Program-made: the position numbers and the translations under genes
Part shown: one piece after another, positions 55,359 to 64,000 of the stretch
How the letters are laid out: the number at the start of each line of letters is the position of its first letter
Position numbering within the stretch: position 1 is the first letter of the stretch
The notes under the pieces: model-generated
Databases searched by the model: none
Told to the model about the DNA's origin: nothing
The model's input: the letters and a program-made list of their open reading frames with translations, nothing else
NCBI GenBank assembly: GCA_938075415.1
Contig: CALJHC010000001.1
Location: 1-64,000, forward strand
Source: an uncultured Rubripirellula sp.
Lineage (GTDB): Bacteria; Planctomycetota; Planctomycetia; Pirellulales; Pirellulaceae
DNA length: 64,000 bases
Direction: 5' to 3'

Positions 55359-56345
55359 TTACCTAAAGATCCACTGATAATCCAGACGTTCGGAAAGCCC
55401 GTAGTGTTTCAGCACATAGTCCTGCTCTCGTTCGTCCTGATAAGCAGGGATTCCAAATCGAATCTGGTCCTGCGTTTGGTCAATTGCATCACCGGGACGA
55501 AAGAAATTCAGACGTAACGCTTTGCGTTTGAAAACGGCGTCGTTTCCCTCACCTTCTTGTTCAAAAGCGTTGGTCAGGCCTGAAACTTCTACCGATACGA
55601 AATCAAGCTTCGGGTCAAGATCTGCCCACGTAGCAACACCCCAAATACCCGCCGAAGCTTCATCGTTGCCGTGTGGAATTTTAACGCGTGTGATTTGAAC
55701 AGCATTGTAAAGCGGCGCTTGGATTTGTTCACGGACTTTGATTTTATTCAAAGCGGTCGGAAGTATTTGATCGACCGACCTGACCCCGCTGATGTGATCA
55801 CTGAGGACCATCATGGGGAAAAAGTGACGCGAGTCGTAGTGAATGGACTCCAGCCGTTTATAGATATCGACTCCGGCCACTTTATCGGAGGCAGGACGAA
55901 GTTCACCGCCCCGATAGCGAACTCGATACACCATGTACCAGACAAGCTTTCGCTGCATCCTGCCATCAGGCCGAGGGATATCGATGTAGATATGACGCAG
56001 CGGTTTGAAGGAGAACTCGAGGCAATAGATCTCTCGACGTAGAATCACTTCCTTGGCCATCTGGATCAAGGTTCGGCTGCGAGGATCAAAATGCGGTTCA
56101 CCTTCAGGGTGGTTGTCACCACCGAACTGAATCTCTGGATGAGCATTCAACAATGACTGCAAAGTCATGGGCCCCTGAAAGGTCTCTTCAGGCATGGGTG
56201 CTGGCGGGATAACCGTCATCACCCCTGACGCAAATTGCGTCTTTTGCTGCGAGGATGGATCTTTCCGAGAAGGATCCTGTGCCTCGGAAATGATGGCTCC
56301 GGCCAGAAGAATTAGAACGAAGGTGTGAAGGCGTCCGACGGACAT
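55359..56345 (-). CDS. Exported hypothetical protein
   Basis: A 328-residue protein with a signal peptide (VLILLAGAIISEAQ). It has no family I recognise, but the sequence is well-structured: FKPLRHIYIDIPRPDGRMQRKLVWYMVYRVRYRGGELRP, HYDSRHFFPMMVLSD and IWGVATWADLDPKLDFVSVEV look like a beta-rich fold. It probably belongs to a planctomycete-specific family. It ends at a strong terminator and is preceded 58 bp upstream by another exported hypothetical gene on the same strand. Confidence 0.75.
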   Translation of the reverse strand: MSVGRLHTFVLILLAGAIISEAQDPSRKDPSSQQKTQFASGVMTVIPPAPMPEETFQGPMTLQSLLNAHPEIQFGGDNHPEGEPHFDPRSRTLIQMAKEVILRREIYCLEFSFKPLRHIYIDIPRPDGRMQRKLVWYMVYRVRYRGGELRPASDKVAGVDIYKRLESIHYDSRHFFPMMVLSDHISGVRSVDQILPTALNKIKVREQIQAPLYNAVQITRVKIPHGNDEASAGIWGVATWADLDPKLDFVSVEVSGLTNAFEQEGEGNDAVFKRKALRLNFFRPGDAIDQTQDQIRFGIPAYQDEREQDYVLKHYGLSERLDYQWIFR

Positions 56346-56403
56346 GGCATATCGTGCTTTTATTGGAAGTCGTTCGTCATTTACGGTGAAGTATCAAAAA
56401 CGA

Positions 56404-57936
56404 TCAGTTGACGCTAGTTGATTGTAGTTTGGGATCGGACTTTTCGCTGGTTTTTACTTGTTGAAACTCCCCAGAGTCACTTTTAGGGGCAGATCGAGCC
56501 GATACCCCCCCCGATTGATCACCATCAAATGGTAAAAAGTTCAGCCCACGACGGATCTGTGTATCTGCATCATCAAAACGGTCTCGAAGGCCTGCCTGCA
56601 TGGCAAAGGTTGCCAGCAAACGACGGCCTGATTTGTTGGAGAAATGGAGAAAAACCCAGCGAATCGGAACACCCTGAGCCTGGCCCGTTGCAACCACCCT
56701 CAGCGTCTCCATTTCTCCCTCGCCGCTGATGATCTCCGCCTCGGTCAGTTCACCAAGTTGCTCACCTAAGGTTTGGACCACCTCCCCCTGAAATGCCTCC
56801 AGGGAATGACGTTTTCCAGCTACAAATGAAGGTGGCGAACGAAAATCACATTGTGCGATCACTTCGCCTTGGTCAATCATTCGCATCATCGCGAGGCCCG
56901 GCACGTCGGTAATCATGTGCCAGAACCGGTCAGTGAGCAGCTGGATTTTCAAATACTCGCTACTTTGTTCGATAAGCTTTTCCTGCGGTTCGATCTCATC
57001 AATCGCGATCGGCAACCACTCATTTTGACTGGGAACCTGATCCTTCGCTAAGGGAATGAGCTGAAGACGTAAGGTGGCAGAAATTTCAAATCCTGGCTCA
57101 GCAACCGAAACCTCCCGATTCTCAACGATCGACAAAGCTAGCCCGCTGCAACCTTGTTGTTGCTTGTCGTAGGTCAGGTTTCCAGCCAGCTTGAGCTGAG
57201 TTGCAGTTCCCTGTCGCTTACCCGTTAATTCGCCCTCAATCTGCAACTTGATTTCAGTATCGCTGCGCGATTTTATCCTGCCAATCACTTGGTGTGATGA
57301 TACCTCATTGAGCTGCATCACCGCGGATAGGCCTTCTTGAGAGAGTTGGTATTGATCTTGTTGATCAAGAATTTCGATCGCCTGTGGCAGAAACCCATTC
57401 AGCTGGGCGATGGAAACTGGCAAGGCGAGCAGATCTATTTCCTCCCGGCGCAAGGGTGTTCCCCTAGAAAAAACCAGCTCATCGTTTCCCGCTTGAAGGA
57501 CCGTGATGCGTTTGGCCTCGGCCCTTAGCTTGCAAGCGTTTTGCGTTTGATGAATCCGTGACTTGGCACTGGCTTCTTGATACCACCTTACATAAGCGGC
57601 CGTCTGGCTAGGTGTCTCCCCCACGCTCTGAACCTGCTGTTCAACATAGTCAAAAGAGGCCTCACTCGAGATCGGAACGCGTCGAGCGACTTTCTTGGAG
57701 ACTAAAGCGTTTTTGGCAAGATGCAGATTCCCCTGCAAAGAGAGTTCAGCTCGAACCCGGTAAGGTTGCCTCGCGCCGATTAGCGGAGAAGAATCGGCTT
57801 GGACGTTTCGTCGCAAACCCAACACCGTACCACCCAACACGAAGACGGCTGAACAATGGAGGAATCTCCTCCTCGTCTCATGAGAGCTTGCAATTCGTTC
57901 CAATCGCGTGAACGGCTTTGAAAGAGGAAACGACAT
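56404..57936 (-). CDS. Exported hypothetical protein with a Tat-like leader
   Basis: A 510-residue protein. The N-terminus has SSHETRRRFLHCSAVFVLGG, a twin-arginine-like or lipoprotein-like export signal with the RR followed by a hydrophobic stretch. The rest has no motif I recognise. It is mostly beta strands with segments such as KLAGNLTYDKQQQGCSGLAL and RFWHMITDVPGLAMMRMIDQG. The C-terminus is polar. It is likely cotranscribed with the exported hypothetical gene at 55359. Function unknown; envelope location inferred. Confidence 0.75.
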   Translation of the reverse strand: MSFPLSKPFTRLERIASSHETRRRFLHCSAVFVLGGTVLGLRRNVQADSSPLIGARQPYRVRAELSLQGNLHLAKNALVSKKVARRVPISSEASFDYVEQQVQSVGETPSQTAAYVRWYQEASAKSRIHQTQNACKLRAEAKRITVLQAGNDELVFSRGTPLRREEIDLLALPVSIAQLNGFLPQAIEILDQQDQYQLSQEGLSAVMQLNEVSSHQVIGRIKSRSDTEIKLQIEGELTGKRQGTATQLKLAGNLTYDKQQQGCSGLALSIVENREVSVAEPGFEISATLRLQLIPLAKDQVPSQNEWLPIAIDEIEPQEKLIEQSSEYLKIQLLTDRFWHMITDVPGLAMMRMIDQGEVIAQCDFRSPPSFVAGKRHSLEAFQGEVVQTLGEQLGELTEAEIISGEGEMETLRVVATGQAQGVPIRWVFLHFSNKSGRRLLATFAMQAGLRDRFDDADTQIRRGLNFLPFDGDQSGGVSARSAPKSDSGEFQQVKTSEKSDPKLQSTSVN

Positions 57937-58835
57937 GAGATTCGTTCTTTAGGGACTGCGGTTTGGGCCATCGCTGAGCGATCTGGTCTTTTTTATTTCT
58001 CTCCCTTCCCTAATCGACTCATTCGACGTGATGGGTTCAGCCCAATCTAGGGTTTCCCGTCTCCTGACGTTTTGACCACCAACCCGACCCTTTTTTATTA
58101 TCAGCAATCACTGGTTTCACTCCACGACCTCTCCCAACAAACTATCCGAAAGCAGAGGCATCCACCGAAGGGGAAAACGAGCGTGAGGCCACATCAATCG
58201 GTGCTTAAAATGAGACAGAGCGTCTCATTTTAAGACTTTCTATTTCAACCCGATCGGTAAATCTTACATAGAGGAAGGCTCTGACAGTCCTTTGACTGAG
58301 CATGAATTGGCAAATGCATTTCTTTAAGTCCCTACTGTGTAGGCACTTACCGCTCTGATCCAAATTCATGTCGCATTTTTACCGCGGAATGGTCCGGAAT
58401 TTTCTACAGAGGTTCCGTCGCTCTGCAGGATATTGGCCGTCAAGGCGGCTGTGGTAGCGATACAGGCAAGTCGTTTTCCACAAATCAGGGTTCGCTTCAC
58501 TTAGAGGTTGAAGATTGAATCCTGATCTTGGGGGAAACATGACTTTGTCAAAGAGTTTCGGGGTGTCGGATCATCGAAGTACTCGGTGAATCGTTGGAGG
58601 ATTCCTACCGCCTCGGAATCGTATCGTGTGCCTGCTGGGCGTCGATTGCCGGCTCATCGTGGTTGTGTGTGATGCAAAAGGTCACCATTTCGGTATACAA
58701 CCATGGGTGCCAGCCAAAACGGAAATCGCTCTTCGGATGGAGCGATCCCCGGGCAAACCGGTCTGAAAACCGAGCGATCCGCCTGGATCGCAGGGACGAT
58801 AAGTCGGTGGACGGACGAGCTGGGAGATATGGGTG
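57937..58835. other. Divergent spacer of 900 bp before the sigma factor gene
   Basis: Contains the perfect inverted repeat at 58204-58234. Short ORFs at 58594-58963 overlap and look non-coding. Both flanking genes start here, so promoters and possibly a long leader RNA are expected. No known RNA family recognised. Confidence 0.5.
58204..58234. promoter_or_regulatory. Perfect 13-bp inverted repeat (operator or hairpin)
   Basis: CTTAAAATGAGAC at 58204-58216, five-base spacer AGAGC, then GTCTCATTTTAAG at 58222-58234. The arms match exactly. It lies about 270 bp from the start of the exported gene at 57936 and about 600 bp before the sigma factor gene. It could be a protein-binding operator; the weak T-rich flank makes it a poor terminator. 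Confidence 0.6.
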
Positions 58836-60509
58836 ATGCACGAAGATTATCGAGATTCAAAGATCAAGGAACTGCGAGATCAACAGACTCGGTTTGCGCC
58901 GAAACAAAAGAAAATCGAGCAGGCTGCTTCTGCGGAGAAGTTGTTTGGCGAGATCACGGGTGATCGAACTTACTCGTTTGATTACGTTTGCTTTCGCGTG
59001 ACCAACTATCGTCCTGACACGGCCAGTCGACACAACATCGCTTCTGCAGATCTCCAGCACGACCTGCGATTGCTGATTGAGGATCTCAGTGATGCGGCTG
59101 ATCTCACGGTCGACGAGGTGCCTGAACAGGTCCACACGGTCGAAGAGTTAAGCAAGATCTTTCATGTTGCAACGAAGACCATTAGTCGCTGGAGGCGGGC
59201 GGGCCTGGTGAGTCGAAAACTGCTGTTTGGGGGTCGGAAACGAGTCGGATTCCTGCATAGCAGCGTCGATCACTTCATCGCCAACAACCGAGATAAAGTG
59301 CGGCGTGGTGAACGCTTCAGTCAGCTTTCAGAGGATGAGAAGAGCGAGATCATCGAACGAGCTCGTCATCTTGTTGAGACCGGTGCCAGTCTTTCTGAAG
59401 TCACGCGCCACTTATCCGAGCAGATGCATCGGAGCCCCGAGACCATTCGGTACACACTCAAGAATTTTGACGCCGAGAATGATGCGGTCGCAATTTTCCC
59501 GAGTCACCGAGTTGTCTTGACCGCAGATGACAAGCGATCCATTTTCCGACTGCATTCTCATGGATCGTCGGTTCCGCAATTGTGCAAGCGTTTCAATCGT
59601 ACACGAACCAGCATTCAGAGAATCCTGGTTGATATGCGTTACGAGCAGATCATGGAATTGCCGCTGGATTACATCTACAACGAGGATTTTGAAGACTCAA
59701 GCCGCGAAGAGGAATATCTCGGCAAAGAACCTGAGCCTGCGTCTGCACCGCGAAAGGTTCGCGTGCCCTCAGATCTACCGAGCTACCTTGCCGCACTTTA
59801 CGACGTGCCATTGCTGACTCGAGAGCAAGAGTATCATCTATTCCGAAAAATGAACTATCTGAAGCATTGCGCAAATCGACTTCGGGAGAGTCTTTCGGAG
59901 GTGCAAAGCACACGATCGAAAGTCATGGACGAAATCGACGATTTATACGAAGCAGCGGTGCTTGTCAAAAACCGAGTTGTTCAAAGCAACCTTCGCTTGG
60001 TGGTATCGATTGCGAAGCGGCACGTTGCAAGTTCCGATGATTTCTTCTCGCTGGTAAGCGATGGGAACATGTCACTGATTCGCGCGGTTGAGAAGTTTGA
60101 TTATTCAAGAGGCAATAAGTTCTCAACCTATGCTTCATGGGCGATCATGAAAAACTTCGCTAGAACCATCCCAACAGAATTCAAGCATCGGGATCGTTTC
60201 CGAACCACCGCGGAAGAATTATTTTTCGCGCAACAGGACGAGCGACTGAATCCGTTTGTAGAGGAATCAGTGCAGCGATCGAGGCAGCGTGAGTTGTCCA
60301 GAATCTTTGATAGGCTCGACGATCGGGAGCAGAAGATTATTGTTGCTCGTTACGGTTTGGGACGCGGCAATGAACCGTTAACTTTGAAACAAGTTGGCGA
60401 AGTACTCGGAGTGACAAAAGAGCGAATTCGGCAACTGGAAGCTCGTGCTCTTTCGAAGTTACGAGAGGCGGCCGATGAAGCAAAGATTGACATTGAACTG
60501 GGCGCCTAG
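58836..60509 (+). CDS. Sigma-70 family factor fused to several HTH segments
   Basis: A 557-residue protein. Residues 100-150 form a MerR/excisionase-like HTH (VEELSKIFHVATKTISRWRRAGLV). Residues 165-210 and 228-265 look like two further HTH units (GASLSEVTRHLSEQ; SSVPQLCKRFNRTRTSIQRIL). Region 1.2 is around 311-350, region 2 around 378-445 (NLRLVVSIAKRH, DGNMSLIRAVEKFDYSRGNKFSTYASWAI) and region 4 around 486-545 (RFDRL-like start, TLKQVGEVLGVTKERIRQLEARALSKLR). Only about 40 residues lie between regions 2 and 4, so region 3 seems missing. I chose the ATG at 58836 because GGAG lies about 9 bp upstream. Confidence 0.9.
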   Translation: MHEDYRDSKIKELRDQQTRFAPKQKKIEQAASAEKLFGEITGDRTYSFDYVCFRVTNYRPDTASRHNIASADLQHDLRLLIEDLSDAADLTVDEVPEQVHTVEELSKIFHVATKTISRWRRAGLVSRKLLFGGRKRVGFLHSSVDHFIANNRDKVRRGERFSQLSEDEKSEIIERARHLVETGASLSEVTRHLSEQMHRSPETIRYTLKNFDAENDAVAIFPSHRVVLTADDKRSIFRLHSHGSSVPQLCKRFNRTRTSIQRILVDMRYEQIMELPLDYIYNEDFEDSSREEEYLGKEPEPASAPRKVRVPSDLPSYLAALYDVPLLTREQEYHLFRKMNYLKHCANRLRESLSEVQSTRSKVMDEIDDLYEAAVLVKNRVVQSNLRLVVSIAKRHVASSDDFFSLVSDGNMSLIRAVEKFDYSRGNKFSTYASWAIMKNFARTIPTEFKHRDRFRTTAEELFFAQQDERLNPFVEESVQRSRQRELSRIFDRLDDREQKIIVARYGLGRGNEPLTLKQVGEVLGVTKERIRQLEARALSKLREAADEAKIDIELGA

Positions 60510-60548
60510 CGTTCTGATCACAAGTCGCTCCTGAGTGATGCAATTCAA

Positions 60549-60587
60549 AAGCAACCGATCGGATAGATGGATTCCGGTCGGTTGCTT
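60549..60587. terminator. Hairpin between the sigma factor and U32 genes
   Basis: Perfect 10-bp stem AAGCAACCGA with TCGGTTGCTT, about 40 bp after the sigma factor stop. The plus strand has no T-run, but the minus strand reads TTTTGAATT after it. A structural end of the sigma factor mRNA is likely. Confidence 0.5.
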
Positions 60588-60589
60588 GC

Positions 60590-60628
60590 CGTCCTTGATT
60601 CGTCCTCCTTGATTCGTCCTCCTTGATT
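60590..60628. repeat. 14-bp tandem repeat, 2.8 copies
   Basis: CGTCCTCCTTGATT at 60601-60614 and 60615-60628, preceded by an 11-bp partial copy from 60590. It adjoins the hairpin in the sigma factor/U32 spacer. Confidence 0.85.
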
Positions 60629-60692
60629 CATGGAGACCATCGTCTTGAAAATTAACCGCGGCTTGTGCTGGCATGTTCGAATCTGATACTCA

Positions 60693-63365
60693 ATGATTCA
60701 GCCAAGAGCCCGTGGGTTATCGATTGAGTTCCGCCAAGGGCACGCCAGCAAATTCTTTTTGGCGATGTTCAAAACACCGGGGATGGATCATACTCGGGAC
60801 ACTATGGAACCTAATGCCCGCTCACAGTGCGTCGAACTTCTTGCTCCTGCCGGGGATTGGGAGTGCGTCAAGGCTGCCGTTGAAAACGGCGCAGACGCTG
60901 TCTATTTTGGCTTGGATTGCGGTTTCAATGCTCGCTATCGAGCCCAAAACTTTGGACTTCAGGACCTACCTGATTTAGCAAGCCGTCTTCATCGTCGCGG
61001 GGTCAAAGGCTACGCGACCCTTAACACGCTTGTCTTTCCGGAGGAACTTGCCAGCGTTTCGCGGGTGGTGGAGCAAATTGCTTCCTCAGGTATCGATGCC
61101 GTTTTGGTCCAAGACTTCGGTGTCGCTCGCCTTGTTCGGGCGATTTGCCCCGACTTGGAAATCCACGCGTCGACTCAGATGAGTTTGACGAGCGCCCAGA
61201 CGATTGAAGTTGCCTCGGAATTGGGTCTATCTCGAGTGGTGTTGGCGCGGGAATTATCCGTCAAAGAAATTACTCAAATCACTCGCGAGACCGAGATACC
61301 CATCGAGGTTTTCATTCACGGAGCCTTGTGTGTTGCCTATTCTGGTCAATGTCTCACCAGCGAATCGCTCGGAGGCAGAAGTGCAAACCGTGGGCAATGT
61401 GCGCAGGCTTGTCGTTTACCCTACGAATTGATTCGCGACGGGGTCGATCAGGACTTGGGTGATGTAAAGTACCTGCTTAGCCCACAGGATTTGGCAGGTT
61501 ACGACTCCATCTCAGCACTCGCTGACGCCGGTGTAGCCTCTTTAAAAATAGAAGGTCGTTTGAAGACACCTGAGTACGTCGCAAATATCACTGGCCATTA
61601 CCGGAAGGCAATTGATTCTGTCACTCAGGGCAAAGCTATTTCCGTTAGCGAGTCAAACCGTCGCGAGATGGAACTATCGTTCTCGCGTGGGTTCTCTCCC
61701 GGTTGGCTTGATGGCAATGACCACAAGCGTTTAGTACCAGGACTTGATTCGGCCAAGCGTGGCATCCTGTTGGGTGAGGTGATTGCTTTAAAAAACAATC
61801 TCTTGGGATTAAAACCCCGTTCAGACATCGCGTTGGGAGATGGTTTGGCGATACGCGTAAGTGGAGATGGGGAAGATCAAGGTGGGCGAATCTATTCACT
61901 CACGACCGATCAAGGTGAATCAGTCAAGGAAGCACCTGCTGATAGGTTCGTGTGGATCGGTTTTGGATCAGGTGAAATTGACTACTCCGAGATCGAAGTT
62001 GGTGCCACTTTCTTCAAAAATGACGATCCGAAATTGAATCGGCGCCTTAGGAAATCCTTCGCCGGTGAGAAGCCCCGCTTTCGACGTCGCATTGATCTAC
62101 GTATCGAAGCCCGGGTTGGAGAGGTGTTGAAATTAAGCACCCTAATGGATCCTGCCGCTAATGGTTCCAACAAGGAAGGCCTTGCGACTGAGGAAATCAC
62201 GGTATTGGGTAATGAGCCGCTTTCCGCCGCCCGAAAGCATCCCGCAACGAAGGAAGTTTTACGAGAGAAACTGTCTCGACTCGGTGGAACCCCCTTTTTC
62301 CTTGGCGATCTCGAGATGATTTTGGGTGGTCAACCAATGGTCCCCTTGGGGATGCTGAATCAATTACGTCGTGATCTTGTTGACGCATTAATTGATCGAC
62401 AGGTTTCCAGGCAACCGCGGACCATCAACTTTGAGGCTGGAAAGTCGATGCTGAAAATTATTTCGGACACAGCCGATCAGCAACCGACTTCCGAACAAGT
62501 TCCGAATGCTTGCCTAGCAGTTCTCTGTCGATCTTTGGAGCAAGTGAAGGCACTTGCTTACACCGATACCGAGCTGATCTATGCTGACTTCCATGATGTG
62601 CGCGAATATAGCGACGCGGTCAATATTGCGAGAAGCAATGGCAAACGAATCGGTTTAGCGTCCGTACGAATTCAAAAGCCATCCGAGATGGGACTTTTGA
62701 AAGTTCTGCTACGACATGAACCGGATTTGATTCTAGCTCGAAATCTTGCAGCTCTTGATTTTGCTTCAAAATATCAGATCCCTGTGATTGCTGATTTTTC
62801 ACTCAATGTTGCGAATCATCGATCGGCTGAATGGATTCGCTCAAGAGGTGCACAGCGTGTAACGGTTTCTTACGACTTGAATCGAGAGCAGGTTCTGGCA
62901 TTGATAAACTCAATGCCATCCAATTGGCTTGAAATTGTGATTCATCAACACATGCCAATGTTCCATATGGAGCATTGCGTTTTCTGTTCGGTGATGTCGC
63001 CGGGAACGGACAAAACAAATTGCGGTCGCCCATGTGACCGTCATGAAGTGAAACTAAGGGATCGCGTTGGAGCCGAGCACCCATTGCAAGCAGATGTCGC
63101 CTGCCGAAACACCCTCTACAACTCGACACCTCAGAGCGGTGCAGAAATTGTCTCAGAATTGAGAAGTAAGCAAGTCAACTGGTTTCGAATTGAACTATTG
63201 CAAGAGAATGGCCTGCAAGCCAGTAAAACCGTTAATCTCTATCGAAGTTTGCTTCGAGAAGAAGTTCAGGCGGCCGAAGTTTGGTCACAACTCAAGGCAC
63301 AAAATCGTTTGGGTGTAACCCGTGGAACACTCGAGACAAAACGAAATCCGCTAGCGATTTTGTAA
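60693..63365 (+). CDS. U32 family protein, tandem barrel, RlhA/YegQ-related
   Basis: An 890-residue U32 protein. The N-terminal barrel has ELLAPAGDWECVKAAVENGADAVYFGL, then the iron-sulfur-type cysteines in GALCVAYSGQC and RGQCAQACRLPYEL. SLKIEGRLKTPEYV follows. The middle resembles the extended domain of RlhA. The last 300 residues form a second barrel-like part with its own cysteines (EHCVFCSVM, NCGRPC). RlhA and YegQ hydroxylate RNA using prephenate; RNA modification is inferred here. The start is uncertain, since ATGs at 60783 and 60804 also fit. Confidence 0.88.
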   Translation: MIQPRARGLSIEFRQGHASKFFLAMFKTPGMDHTRDTMEPNARSQCVELLAPAGDWECVKAAVENGADAVYFGLDCGFNARYRAQNFGLQDLPDLASRLHRRGVKGYATLNTLVFPEELASVSRVVEQIASSGIDAVLVQDFGVARLVRAICPDLEIHASTQMSLTSAQTIEVASELGLSRVVLARELSVKEITQITRETEIPIEVFIHGALCVAYSGQCLTSESLGGRSANRGQCAQACRLPYELIRDGVDQDLGDVKYLLSPQDLAGYDSISALADAGVASLKIEGRLKTPEYVANITGHYRKAIDSVTQGKAISVSESNRREMELSFSRGFSPGWLDGNDHKRLVPGLDSAKRGILLGEVIALKNNLLGLKPRSDIALGDGLAIRVSGDGEDQGGRIYSLTTDQGESVKEAPADRFVWIGFGSGEIDYSEIEVGATFFKNDDPKLNRRLRKSFAGEKPRFRRRIDLRIEARVGEVLKLSTLMDPAANGSNKEGLATEEITVLGNEPLSAARKHPATKEVLREKLSRLGGTPFFLGDLEMILGGQPMVPLGMLNQLRRDLVDALIDRQVSRQPRTINFEAGKSMLKIISDTADQQPTSEQVPNACLAVLCRSLEQVKALAYTDTELIYADFHDVREYSDAVNIARSNGKRIGLASVRIQKPSEMGLLKVLLRHEPDLILARNLAALDFASKYQIPVIADFSLNVANHRSAEWIRSRGAQRVTVSYDLNREQVLALINSMPSNWLEIVIHQHMPMFHMEHCVFCSVMSPGTDKTNCGRPCDRHEVKLRDRVGAEHPLQADVACRNTLYNSTPQSGAEIVSELRSKQVNWFRIELLQENGLQASKTVNLYRSLLREEVQAAEVWSQLKAQNRLGVTRGTLETKRNPLAIL

Positions 63366-64000
63366 CGAAGGATTGGTTTGGATGAGGGCACTTGCATCGA
63401 AAACAATCGGAACCGATTTGGCAGTGGCCAGCTGGCAAATCCCCAAGCTTTGTTCGGGGTGTGATAACAGCGAGCGAAGAGCCTGAGACTCAAGCGGCTC
63501 GGAGATGAAAAATCCTTGTGCCGCATCACAGCCCCAATCATGCAACAATTTGAGTTGTGTTTCAGATTCGACACCCTCGGCAACAATCCTTGCGTCCAGA
63601 TCATGAGCCAAGTTGACAATAGCCTGCGTGATGACTGAATGACTATGGTTCGTTGCAATATTAGCGGTAAAACTTCGATCGATTTTTACTGTCTCAACCG
63701 GATAGTCTTGGAAACAAGTCAATGAAGACTTCCCCTTACCAAAATCATCAATCTGTATCCCAATTCCTGCCGCGTGCAAGTTCAGCAGGTTTTGAAGGAT
63801 TTGAACTTCATTTCGGTGATCACCGGATTCGCTGATCTCAACTTTCAGGCGGTGGCGATCAAATCCTGTTCTGGAGATGATGGTTTCCAGATGCTCGAAG
63901 AAAAGCGGGTCGCTTAATTGTCGGCGAGCGATATTAAATCCAAGATAGAAGTTGGGATCGCAGGATATTGGAAGGTTTTCGGTGAGATCTCGAAGATCAA
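63351..64000 (-). CDS. EAL domain cyclic-di-GMP phosphodiesterase (3' part)
   Basis: The C-terminal part of an EAL domain; the gene starts beyond base 64000. Visible motifs are FNIARRQLSDP, KVEISES (metal glutamate), IQIDDFGKGKSSL (with DD metal pair), VKIDRSF, VAEGVES and AQGFFISEPL. Such domains hydrolyse cyclic di-GMP, unless degenerate. The DDFG motif followed by KGKSS rather than TGYSS is a minor variation. A C-terminal tail of about 25 residues follows. Its stop overlaps the end of the U32 gene by 15 bases in the convergent direction. Confidence 0.9.
   Translation of the reverse strand, partial: DLRDLTENLPISCDPNFYLGFNIARRQLSDPLFFEHLETIISRTGFDRHRLKVEISESGDHRNEVQILQNLLNLHAAGIGIQIDDFGKGKSSLTCFQDYPVETVKIDRSFTANIATNHSHSVITQAIVNLAHDLDARIVAEGVESETQLKLLHDWGCDAAQGFFISEPLESQALRSLLSHPEQSLGICQLATAKSVPIVFDASALIQTNPSLQNR

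Noticed and set aside
162..60628. CRISPR array
   Set aside because: The tandem repeats have two to three units with no spacers between them, and no cas genes are present.
1..64000. Phage-defence island, prophage or insertion sequence
   Set aside because: No integrase, transposase, restriction, toxin-antitoxin or phage structural gene was recognised; nearly all genes are housekeeping or planctomycete-typical.

Overview
The window looks like chromosomal DNA from a planctomycete, most likely of the Pirellulaceae (Rhodopirellula and Blastopirellula relatives). The signs are a secreted sulfatase, a DUF1080-type secreted protein, a secreted PQQ-propeller protein, an ECF sigma factor overlapping a membrane Ser/Thr kinase, a serine/aspartate-rich membrane giant, type III pantothenate kinase, stand-alone CoaC, an omega subunit inside a yicC-gmk-rpoZ-coaC run, and long gene-free spacers. 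This is inferred from protein families; no 16S rRNA gene is present.

Layout. 1-3.2 kb: end of an unknown gene, a sulfatase, tRNA-Arg(CCT), a possible 44-residue CxxC protein and an SGNH esterase-like protein, mostly on the minus strand. 4.3-8.6 kb: a ThiD2-ThiE fusion, a CYTH enzyme preceded by an overlapping small ORF, an exported two-repeat cysteine protein, and a radical SAM protein. 9.2-11.6 kb: a hypothetical protein and glutamate dehydrogenase. 12.3-19.6 kb: a dense plus-strand housekeeping run, aroF-tpiA-secG-yicC-gmk-rpoZ-coaC-CBS pyrophosphatase. 19.6-24.5 kb: PhoD-like phosphatase, PQQ propeller, SixA and metallophosphoesterase. 24.6-33.3 kb, minus strand: kinase/ECF sigma pair, DUF1080 protein, dihydroorotase and a 1176-residue membrane protein. 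34-41.7 kb: HTH regulator, secreted alpha/beta hydrolase, SseB-like protein and a membrane protein with a kinase-like N-terminus. 41.9-50.8 kb: recG, an ABC ATPase/toroid/thioredoxin operon, fabI, a sigma-54-activator-like regulator and an ArgE-like peptidase. 50.9-58 kb, minus strand: J-like membrane protein, coaX-obg and two exported hypotheticals. 58-64 kb: an unusual multi-HTH sigma factor, a tandem U32 protein and a partial EAL protein.

How the genes connect. CoaX and CoaC are two steps of coenzyme A synthesis. Gmk, RpoZ and YicC tie nucleotide supply and RNA metabolism together. AroF, PyrC, ThiE, FabI and an ArgE-like enzyme serve biosynthesis. The exported sulfatase, esterase, propeller, DUF1080 protein and PhoD fit scavenging of sulfated polysaccharide and organic phosphate.

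I see no CRISPR array, insertion sequence, prophage or recognisable defence island. The less ordinary signals are the sigma factor with three extra HTH segments and little or no region 3, a prenyltransferase-like toroid that seems to lack its zinc ligands and is operonic with an orphan ABC ATPase, a CoaC whose substrate asparagine is serine, and a recurring pattern of unrelated 14-18 bp tandem duplications in intergenic spacers.
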